Below the pieces are notes generated by a model that was given only the letters and a program-made list of their open reading frames with translations, searched no databases and had not been told where the DNA came from. The position numbers were made by a program, and so were the translations under genes. Positions 57,201 through 64,000 of a stretch of 64,000 nt of DNA are shown one piece after another. Every line of letters starts with the position of its first letter. Positions within the stretch are counted from its first letter, which is position 1. Source of the stretch: CBDBKL01 sp965206675 (lineage in GTDB: Bacteria; Bdellovibrionota; Bdellovibrionia; Bdellovibrionales; JAKFYE01); the NCBI GenBank assembly GCA_965206675.1, contig CBDBKL010000007.1:1-64000 (forward strand), given 5' to 3'.

Positions 57201-57838
57201 CGTGTTGTGAACGTGTTGAAGAAACATGTGCTTCAGTGAATTTTCAGTGTGATCCTGGCACAATTCGAAGAGGAACTCATCAGTGGAATAATAATAGTCC
57301 GTCACAATCTAATTGTTGTAGAACGACTACTCCAGATCCAACTTGCGCTGATACAGATACTTCTACACAAGGTAAGCAGCCGTATAGTTGTCCAACAGGT
57401 ATGCAAGATAAGACAAACTCTGCAAACCTTACTAATCCTAGTGATGATGTTTGTTGTGAAAATATAGAAGAACCAGACTGTGAAAGAGTGGACGCTTGTA
57501 AGAATTGGGAACCTGGTACTGTCTGTAGAGGACAAGGTCTTGATACTTTTGAAGCCGGTGGTGATTTTGTTTGTTACACTGAGTGTGAATGGACTTTAAC
57601 AGCAGATGATCCTGAAACTCGACTTTCCTGTGGTCAACCTCTTAATGAAAGAGGTTGGAGATGTGCTGCTTCAACAGATGGACTTCCTGATATTCTTGAG
57701 TTATGTTCAGGAGATGGTGGAAATCATGGACATCAACTTGATCCATGCCATTGTACAGGAAGAGGGAATTATTGCGAAGGTGTAAGGTTTAATGATACTT
57801 GTGGAAACCTTGCTTGCACAGGCTCAAAGCGTTGTTAA
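54279..57838 (+). pseudogene. Large Cys-rich repeat surface protein, two frameshifts
   Basis: TTG start with GAGGAGG; leader ends AVPLLYQNCGDVDF. The N-terminal domain (about 170 residues) matches 47877 and 49360. It then carries eleven four-Cys repeats (C-[AG]-D-x5-G-x-Q-x-[FY]-x-C...CC), EGF-like C-x-CPxG blocks and a unique Cys-rich end, about 1190 residues if joined. The frame changes near 55225 (GGG in TATCAGGGTG) and near 57125 (GGGGG in GAAGGGGGTG). Removing one G at each place restores SYQVCCQC and CEGVSCGSGY, as in the paralogues. As read, the first frame ends at 55397, the second at 57153, the third at 57838. True phase variation or base-call error cannot be told apart here. Confidence 0.7.
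55418..55628 (+). repeat. 129-bp tandem coding repeat in Cys-rich gene
   Basis: About 82 bp (55418-55499) recur identically at 55547-55628, 129 bp (43 codons) apart, covering CRAPAATCGDIDPSQSGNQ. Identity at silent sites points to recent duplication of one four-Cys unit. Confidence 0.85.
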
Positions 57839-57977
57839 ACATCTACAACACAAAGAACTACAACGACACAGGGAAGAAGAACAACACTTCGGCCAACGAC
57901 AACAACTCAAAAGAAGAGTTACGACTACGACACGGAGTGGCGGTAATAATGGCGGAGGAACTCCTCGACCCTTTTAA
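57839..57977 (+). pseudogene. Remnant Thr-rich C-terminal extension
   Basis: In frame after the TAA at 57836 the sequence continues TSTTQRTTTTQGRRTTLRPTT, then with one shift TTTTRSGGNNGGGTPRPF and a stop. Thr/Arg linkers of this type occur inside the paralogue at 49360, so this looks like a cut-off part of a once longer protein. Confidence 0.5.
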
Positions 57978-58042
57978 AAAAACAAATTTCTAATATTAGT
58001 AAAAATTAAAAAATAAATGATTTATAGAGGTATAAAAGAGAT

Positions 58043-58891
58043 ATGAAAAGTATCATATTATTTTCTTTCTTATTTATTCCTATATGTGCACAGTCTTATA
58101 TGATTGGTGATCACGAGCGTTTGACTCGTATCGCATATAAAGAATTTCTGTTGTGTGAAAATAAAACTGTAAATGATTATCTAAGACATCTTATTAAAGG
58201 CAATAGAGATGAAGATATGAATTTATTAAGAAAGTGGACTGAATATTCTCATTTTTATCACCCTGAAAAACAATTGGACCCTAAATTTTCTGGAGTTATT
58301 GATAGGTACACATCAGATCACAGATTAATAGATGTTGAACAAAAAATTGATGCATTGGTAAGTGATGAACCTAAAGAGACAACAAAAATTTTTATTGAAC
58401 TAGGTCATGCGATTCATCATATTCAGGATTTAACGTCCCCTCTGCATGTCATTCCTATTAATCACCCTGTAGTAGGTGAACGTTTACATGAAAGTTATGA
58501 AATGTATGAGAAAAGAAACACTCTCTTTCCAGATGATTTTGATTCTTCTCAACATTGTAGTTATGCAAATTTAGGAGCAACATTGCTTGAATTGGGAAAA
58601 TCTGTAGCTATTAAAACATTGCATAAGGTGCGGAATAGTCCTATTTCCGCTCATAGAGAAAATCAGCCACTTACTATTTATTGGACTTATTTTTGGAAGG
58701 AAGCAGAGCATTTTGGAAACTATGGTATTTTGGGAAATAATTTTGGACAACTCAGAATAGAAGATCCCCAATACCCTGGCAATTTTTTTTCTATTGAGGA
58801 ATCTGTATATAACGATTTTATGAGAGAACAGTATCGTATGGCTATTGAACATACTAAAAGTGCAATATCTATTATTTGGAAAAAACTATAG
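58043..58891 (+). CDS. Exported zinc-dependent phospholipase C/S1-P1 nuclease-like protein
   Basis: 282 residues, signal peptide (LFSFLFIPICAQS). Histidines in DHERLTRIA, HFYHPEKQ and the block ELGHAIHHIQDLTSPLHV...HESYE resemble the zinc-coordinating pattern of bacterial phospholipase C and S1/P1 nucleases (H-x-x-x-D and H-x(n)-E). It could attack membranes or nucleic acid outside the cell. Substrate cannot be read from sequence. Confidence 0.65.
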   Translation: MKSIILFSFLFIPICAQSYMIGDHERLTRIAYKEFLLCENKTVNDYLRHLIKGNRDEDMNLLRKWTEYSHFYHPEKQLDPKFSGVIDRYTSDHRLIDVEQKIDALVSDEPKETTKIFIELGHAIHHIQDLTSPLHVIPINHPVVGERLHESYEMYEKRNTLFPDDFDSSQHCSYANLGATLLELGKSVAIKTLHKVRNSPISAHRENQPLTIYWTYFWKEAEHFGNYGILGNNFGQLRIEDPQYPGNFFSIEESVYNDFMREQYRMAIEHTKSAISIIWKKL

Positions 58892-58967
58892 CTGTAGGTT
58901 TAATACAATCCTTTTTGTTATTTAAAAAACTAAGGTAAAAATAAAGAGTGATAGTTTCAATGAACTG

Positions 58968-59108
58968 TCAAGGGATGGAACTTTTCTCAGGAGGATTCAA
59001 AACGAGTTTTCTGAGGCGCAGGGCGTATCTCCTTGTGGGAGAGACGAGCCTGCGGCCCTCAGAAGTGTCTGAGATTTTGAATCTCTCTGAGAAAAGTTTC
59101 CCTCTTGA
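58968..59108. repeat. Long hairpin element, family 2 (copy H)
   Basis: Arms TCAAGGGATGGAACTTTTC and TCAGGAGGATTCAAAA pair with their near complements ending at 59108. The core TTCTGAGGCGCAGGGCGTAT pairs with GAGACGAGCCTGCGGCCCTC. Lies between two convergent genes, as does copy F. Confidence 0.8.
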
Positions 59109-59143
59109 TCTAAAAAAGAAACTTATGTAGTGGGTCAGATATT

Positions 59144-61084
59144 TTACGTTTCTTCTTTTTTGCGTTTAAATATAGCACTGAAAACCTGTGAAAGATCATC
59201 GTTAAAGATATCAATATTTTTACTGCTATGTTTTGAAATATTCATCATATGTAGCTCTCTTTGAGCCTCAATGTGGTTACGTTGAAGAGCTAAGCAGTGT
59301 TCTAAATTGCGTTTGGCAAGGTGAGTTTGTCCGATATATTTTTGGAAAAGTCCTTTTACAAAATAATATATAACTGTGTGTCTGTTCTCTGGAGCAATAT
59401 TGTTGAGGCTCTTTTCTATTTCCGAAAGATCAGAAGATTGATCATTTGATTTATTGATTTCAGCTAGTTTTGCCCAAAGGGAATGAAGAACAAGCTCTGC
59501 AGTTGGTTTAGTCAGTGATATGGCTTCTTCGAAAAGTTGAAGTGCCTTTTGGTTTTGGTTTTTCTTTAGTAGGATTTTTCCCTCTTCAAGTAAAGCCTTT
59601 GATCTTAAAATCTTTTCTGCATCACCCTGACTTATTTTCTTTAAATATTCAGCCTTAAGCTGTTCGGTGCTAAGAGTTTTATAGGCTTCTGTCATTCGTG
59701 CAAAGATATTACACTTAAGCTGTTTCATCTCTTGTGAGTCCGATGATGAAATTTTGTCGGGATGAAAATTCTTTGCAAGGTCATGATAGGATTTTTTAAT
59801 TTCAGAAGATTTTGAATTTTTACTTAGACCTAATGTTTCAAAATGGTTTTGTCCCTTCATTTCTTCATCGATGCGTTTTAATTTTTGTAGTTCAAGTTGC
59901 ATATGTGTACGTTTATGAGATCTATCAAAAGCAATTTGACCAGCCAGTTGCATTAAATATAACCCTCTACACATATCTTCTTCTTTGACTTTTTCCTCGT
60001 CTAAGAGGGATTCAAATGTTTTTCCCGGGATATCATGACAATCTTTTTGCATGTCTTTAAGCGGTCTTAGAAAATAAACAGTATGAGTTTGTTCGTATTT
60101 ACTGGACTTTATAATCGTATTATCTGCCCATAGCATGTAAAAGTTTTTAAGCCAAGCTGTTGAGATTTTTGAATAAAGCCAATTTGAACAGAAGGTATAG
60201 AAAATGTTTCGCTCAATACCCCACTCTGAGTCAGGGAGTTTTTTTTCGTTAAATTGCATTTTATAACGTGTATTGGAGATAAGTTTACTCAATCGGATAG
60301 CCATTTGTTCTGCATTAATAATAGGTATGATATGAGGAGAAATTAAATTGGCATTGATAAGATGTTCTCCTATTCGTGTTTCATCTGAAGTTAATAATTC
60401 TTCCTCTAATTCAAGAGGGTCTAAGAACCCTTTTTCTACAAGTAGCTTTCCAAAAAAAGATTCTTGATCATCTAAAGCTGTCCTTAAAATTTTTGCATCT
60501 TTAAAATCAATCTCAGATTTTTTACCTTGAGAATCTTTGAGGGTTAAAGTGCCGGAGATTCCATTGACCATAAGAAGTGAGATCACTCGAGGTAGTTCAT
60601 AACCATGAATGACAGAAGTGGCCTTTACAGCCTTTAATTTTTCAAAAGGTGTTAAAAGAGGATTCACCATAACTTCATCTAGAGGCTCAAGAGGATCATC
60701 TATTAATTGATCTAAGCTTTTTTGAAGTTGAGCTTCAAGTTCTTCTAGATTGATAGGTTTTGTAAGAAATTTTACAGCTTTTGTATTTTTCAGACTTTCA
60801 TTCACAAAGGCCTTATCTTTATATACACCGCTTATGAGTATAATAGGGGTGTCCTCGTAACCATTTTTTCTGAGCGACAGTGCCAGTTGTATTCCTGAGG
60901 TTATAGGTAATAAGCAGTCAATAATATAGGCACTGATATTTTGAAGCCTGGCTGTAGAAATAGCATCCTCTGCATACCTAAACTCCAGTGTATCAAAGCC
61001 CATTTTTTTAACTGCCTGAGCCAGTGATTTAAGAGCCGTAGGGTCATCATCTACAATAGCTATTCTTATAGAGCTTTTATCCAT
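59144..61084 (-). CDS. Response regulator with DUF4388, DnaJ and TPR domains
   Basis: 646 residues. A receiver domain (1-125) has AIVDDDPTA, YIIDCLLPITSGI with the phospho-Asp, and KFLTKP. A DUF4388-like region (about 165-235) reads GISGTLTLKDSQG and FGKLLVEKGFLD. A J domain (about 410-475) has the HPD motif in NFHPDKIS, and a C-terminal TPR block ends it (about 495-635). No DNA-binding domain, so output is probably by protein contact. This fusion is uncommon and seems typical of delta-proteobacterial relatives. Confidence 0.88.
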   Translation of the reverse strand: MDKSSIRIAIVDDDPTALKSLAQAVKKMGFDTLEFRYAEDAISTARLQNISAYIIDCLLPITSGIQLALSLRKNGYEDTPIILISGVYKDKAFVNESLKNTKAVKFLTKPINLEELEAQLQKSLDQLIDDPLEPLDEVMVNPLLTPFEKLKAVKATSVIHGYELPRVISLLMVNGISGTLTLKDSQGKKSEIDFKDAKILRTALDDQESFFGKLLVEKGFLDPLELEEELLTSDETRIGEHLINANLISPHIIPIINAEQMAIRLSKLISNTRYKMQFNEKKLPDSEWGIERNIFYTFCSNWLYSKISTAWLKNFYMLWADNTIIKSSKYEQTHTVYFLRPLKDMQKDCHDIPGKTFESLLDEEKVKEEDMCRGLYLMQLAGQIAFDRSHKRTHMQLELQKLKRIDEEMKGQNHFETLGLSKNSKSSEIKKSYHDLAKNFHPDKISSSDSQEMKQLKCNIFARMTEAYKTLSTEQLKAEYLKKISQGDAEKILRSKALLEEGKILLKKNQNQKALQLFEEAISLTKPTAELVLHSLWAKLAEINKSNDQSSDLSEIEKSLNNIAPENRHTVIYYFVKGLFQKYIGQTHLAKRNLEHCLALQRNHIEAQRELHMMNISKHSSKNIDIFNDDLSQVFSAIFKRKKEET

Positions 61085-61199
61085 GGGTATATTTTATCAT
61101 AAGGCCTTTGCCTAGGGAACTTAACTTGTTATTTATTTGGTTTGTTGACAAGTGGGGGGGTGGTCTTTTAAACGAGGATAATACAGGGGGTGGAAAAAG

Positions 61200-61520
61200 A
61201 TGTACACAAAAGCAGTTACAGATGCTCGTTTTGAGTCAGAAGTTCTCAATTCATCACAATTAACACTTGTGGATTTTTGGGCGGAATGGTGTGGCCCTTG
61301 CCAAGCTTTATCACCAAAACTAGATGAAATTGCACAGGAATTGGGAGATAGTTTGCAGGTTGTAAAAATCAATATTGATGAAAATCCAGAAACACCACGT
61401 CAGTTTGGGGTTCGGGGGATACCAACTCTAATTGTATTTAAAGATGGCAAGCGAGTCGATCAAATTACAGGTAGTTGTCCCAAAGAGGATATTTTAAATA
61501 TGGTTCAAAAGCATCTTTAG
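61200..61520 (+). CDS. trxA: Thioredoxin
   Basis: 106 residues with active site WAEWCGPCQAL and the cis-Pro in RGIPTLIVFKDG. Classical length and fold for cytosolic thioredoxin, here facing a cell with very Cys-rich exported proteins. Its stop overlaps the convergent rodA stop by four bases. Confidence 0.97.
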   Translation: MYTKAVTDARFESEVLNSSQLTLVDFWAEWCGPCQALSPKLDEIAQELGDSLQVVKINIDENPETPRQFGVRGIPTLIVFKDGKRVDQITGSCPKEDILNMVQKHL

Positions 61521-62623
61521 AAAAGAAACTTTCTAAATGAGACACTCGAGATTAAGCCTAGACCAAACATAGTGGTTAACATATTTGAGCCTCCATAGGA
61601 AATAAGAGGCAGGGGTATTCCTACAATGGGTAGCAGCCCTGAAACCATGCCAATATTAACACACATATGCCAGAAGATAGTGGATAGGATACCAACTGTC
61701 AGCAGTGCTCCTGTTTTATCTCGGGCTTGCTGTGCGATATGAATTCCTAAAGTTAGCAAAAGTGCAAATAGCCCAACAAGAGATATACTGCCCATAAAAC
61801 CATGTTCTTCACTAAGGACACTAAAGATGAAATCTGTATGCTGTTCAGGTAAAAATTCTAGCTGTGATTGGGAGCCCTTTCTAAAGCCTTTTCCAAATAG
61901 ACCACCACTGCCCACTGCAATTTTAGATTGGATGCTATTGTAACCTGCTCCTTTGGGATCTTTTGAGGGATCTAGAAATGTTAGAACTCTTTGTTTTTGG
62001 TAGGATTTTAACCCATAGCTCCAGGTGATAGGTAGGGTAATGCTGGCTAAAATGATTGAAGCAATAATAATTCGTTTTTGTACGCCTACAAATAAAATCA
62101 TGGAGATTGCAATAGCCAATAAAGTCATAGCTGTTCCTAAGTCAGGTTGTTTTACTGTTAATACAAAAGGAATAGCTGTTAGAATTAAGGGAGGAATTAA
62201 TTCTTTTAGGTTTAAATTTTGCCCTTCTGTTTTCTTACGAATAAGAATGGCTGTTAGAATTAGGATAAGAGTGATTTTCATTGTTTCAGAGGGCTGGAAT
62301 CTAAAGAATTTAAAATCCAGCCATCTTTGTGCACCATAAAATGATTTTCCAATAAACTGAACAAGGACAAGAAGCCCTACGTTTATAAAATATAGAAAAT
62401 AAGAAAAACGAACAAAAAATTTGTAATCAATAAAGGTACAAATGAGATAGACAAACCATCCCCCTGTGATCCAAAAAACTTGAGAAATAAAAATTTTGTT
62501 ATTAATAAAATCTGAATGTGTTGCGCTATAAACATTAATAAGTCCAACAATATTTAAAGCCAATATGACTGATATAAATGTAAAATCAATTTTCTTAAAT
62601 AGACTTCTCTGTTCAATTTGCAT
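61517..62623 (-). CDS. rodA: Rod shape-determining peptidoglycan polymerase RodA
   Basis: 368 residues, about ten membrane helices, SEDS family. Shows SETMKITLIL, KQPDLGTAM (catalytic Asp region), FLPEQHTDFIFSVLSEEHGF and IGIPLPLISYGGSNML signatures. Polymerises glycan strands with the class B PBP encoded 19 bp upstream. Confidence 0.96.
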   Translation of the reverse strand: MQIEQRSLFKKIDFTFISVILALNIVGLINVYSATHSDFINNKIFISQVFWITGGWFVYLICTFIDYKFFVRFSYFLYFINVGLLVLVQFIGKSFYGAQRWLDFKFFRFQPSETMKITLILILTAILIRKKTEGQNLNLKELIPPLILTAIPFVLTVKQPDLGTAMTLLAIAISMILFVGVQKRIIIASIILASITLPITWSYGLKSYQKQRVLTFLDPSKDPKGAGYNSIQSKIAVGSGGLFGKGFRKGSQSQLEFLPEQHTDFIFSVLSEEHGFMGSISLVGLFALLLTLGIHIAQQARDKTGALLTVGILSTIFWHMCVNIGMVSGLLPIVGIPLPLISYGGSNMLTTMFGLGLISSVSFRKFLF

Positions 62624-62642
62624 CTATGTGTATTCCTCGTAT

Positions 62643-64000
62643 TTAATTCTTTTTAAAGTACAAAGCCATTTTTACTTTTTTCTTTATTAATTTAGGAAAG
62701 TATTTTTGTAAATAAGCTCTTATGACATCACGGACGACAGGGGCACCTCCAGAAGATCCTGAGCAGGCGTGTTCAGCAAGCGTGACCACAACAATCTTTG
62801 GGTCTTTTGGAGGGGCAAATCCTACAAACCAGCCATCATGTCTTTTTCGAATAGGACGATTTTTGCAGGCTCCGAATAATTGATCTGCAGATAATGAAAA
62901 ATGTTGTCCAGTGCCGGATTTTCCAGAGAGTTCAACTCCCGGAATTTTATACCATCGTGCTGTGCCCTCTTTTCCATTATTCACAAGCCAAAGCCCATCT
63001 TTAACAGCTCTATAGGATTTTTTACTTATAAAAACATCAGTGTTTTTCTTTTTTGAGGGGTCAGCAATGAGTTTAGGTATTTTTAAAGAGAGCACATTAC
63101 CCATGGGGTCTAATATTTTTTTAACTAAAAAAGGCTTATAATAAGGTCCTTTGTTGGCAATTCCTGAAAATATAACAGCTAATTGAAGGGGAGTTGTTAG
63201 TAAAAAACCTTGTCCAATGGCACTACTGAGGTTTTCACCGGGTTGCCAATCTTCTCCCTTTGCCAATTTCTTCCATTTAGAGTCAGGCATTAGTCCTGGA
63301 ACTTCATAATTCATAGCAATATTTGTTTTTTTACCGAAACCTAATGCTTTGGCATAGCGAGCGATTTTATCAATTCCCAGTTCAATTCCCAATTTGTAGA
63401 AGAAGACATTACAAGATCTTTCTAGGGCTTCAAGAACAGTTATTTTGCCGTGTCCCCATCTGGCATTGCAATGGTAACGGCGTCGTCCTAATGGCATAAC
63501 ACCTGAACAATAATGCTTAGTTCTTTTTGTTATGATTTTTTCCTCCAAAGCTGCTAAAGCCACAATAGCTTTAAATGTAGATCCTGGAGGAGAGTGATCC
63601 TGAATGACTTTGTTAATTAATGGCTTAAAGGGATCATTGATGAGTTTGTTCCAAAGTTTTTTAGATAACCCTGTTGAAAAGTCATTAGAATTATAGGAGG
63701 GAGAGTTAATCCATGACAAAATTTCTCCAGAATTGGGATCAAGAGCAACAACGGCTCCAATCCTTTTTGTTTCATTGAAAGCTTTATGCGTGGCGACTTG
63801 CAGATCTGCGTCGATTGTCAATTGGAGACTGTTTCCAGGGATAGGATCTTGTTTTTGAGTAATACCAGAGAATAAATTTTCTTGGAGGTTAGAGATTTCT
63901 CTACCGTGAGCATTGACTTGAACTAAAAATTGTCCATCCTGACCCCTTAGAATGTCATCGTAGTATTGCTCTATTCCAGCTTTACCAATGAGATCGCCCT
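62643..64000 (-). CDS. mrdA: Penicillin-binding protein 2 (transpeptidase), N-terminus outside window
   Basis: The frame is open to the window edge and reads GKAGIEQYYDDILRG, LTIDADLQ and the transpeptidase motifs SPPGSTFKA (SxxK), SCN and KSGTGQ. The order and C-terminal part match PBP2, partner of RodA in elongation. At least 452 codons are visible; the start lies beyond 64000. Confidence 0.95.
   Translation of the reverse strand, partial: GDLIGKAGIEQYYDDILRGQDGQFLVQVNAHGREISNLQENLFSGITQKQDPIPGNSLQLTIDADLQVATHKAFNETKRIGAVVALDPNSGEILSWINSPSYNSNDFSTGLSKKLWNKLINDPFKPLINKVIQDHSPPGSTFKAIVALAALEEKIITKRTKHYCSGVMPLGRRRYHCNARWGHGKITVLEALERSCNVFFYKLGIELGIDKIARYAKALGFGKKTNIAMNYEVPGLMPDSKWKKLAKGEDWQPGENLSSAIGQGFLLTTPLQLAVIFSGIANKGPYYKPFLVKKILDPMGNVLSLKIPKLIADPSKKKNTDVFISKKSYRAVKDGLWLVNNGKEGTARWYKIPGVELSGKSGTGQHFSLSADQLFGACKNRPIRKRHDGWFVGFAPPKDPKIVVVTLAEHACSGSSGGAPVVRDVIRAYLQKYFPKLIKKKVKMALYFKKN

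Overview
The window is AT-rich DNA with dense genes on both strands. It carries many exported proteases, short lipoproteins and very large Cys/Thr/Pro-rich surface proteins, and several genes start with TTG. Three lipoprotein-like leaders end in YQNC just before the mature part, a form I associate with Bdellovibrio-like bacteria. Together with housekeeping genes (mrdA, rodA, trxA, mutS2, lnt, comM-like) this suggests a chromosome segment of a Gram-negative Bdellovibrionota-type bacterium. That placement is inference; there is no rRNA to confirm it.

Layout. (1) 1-10.9 kb: a Cys-rich surface-protein locus built as a long inverted repeat. The left arm (1-2672, running off the window edge) is the body of a minus-strand gene whose prepilin-like N-terminal module lies between the arms. 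The right arm (7504-10160) is a 5'-truncated copy in the opposite orientation. The arms are nearly identical except for two replaced cassettes and a 21-bp tandem repeat (2 versus 10 units). The 4.8 kb between them holds that N-terminal module plus two decayed genes (a DUF4143 ATPase and an RND exporter). A third small cassette follows at 10.4-10.9 kb. (2) 11-20.4 kb: secreted zinc metalloproteases, lipoproteins, a beta-barrel protein, a DUF4143 ATPase and a Sel1-repeat protein. (3) 20.9-30.7 kb: a divergent type II restriction-modification pair, mutS2-lnt, a zinc-ribbon protein, and a large type IIG restriction-modification enzyme with an in-frame stop near its C-terminus. (4) 30.8-39.4 kb: a subtilase, three exported lipoproteins in a row, a tyrosine recombinase, a ClpP-fold SDH-type protease and a ComM/YifB ATPase. 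(5) 39.4-47.1 kb: two divergent operons encoding kynurenine catabolism through 2-aminomuconate; the first enzyme, tryptophan 2,3-dioxygenase, is absent from the window. (6) 47.2-58 kb: three paralogous Cys-rich repeat proteins with YQNC leaders and a shared upstream TTTGACGATA box, an SDR protein, a lipoprotein and tRNA-Cys. (7) 58-64 kb: a phospholipase C-like protein, a response regulator-DnaJ-TPR fusion, thioredoxin, RodA and PBP2.

Cross-cutting signals. Five genes for exported proteases or lipoproteins have a GG-N10-GC (sigma-54-like) promoter, several with an upstream TGTCAAAA box. Two families of palindromic intergenic elements lie mostly at the 3' ends of genes. A four-cysteine repeat of about 38 residues is shared by DNA-level mosaicism among the Cys-rich genes.

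The most notable proposal is that the first 10 kb is an invertible or gene-converting surface-antigen locus. Recombination between the arms would swap the body attached to the single prepilin-like N-terminus and its promoter. This rests on sequence layout only.
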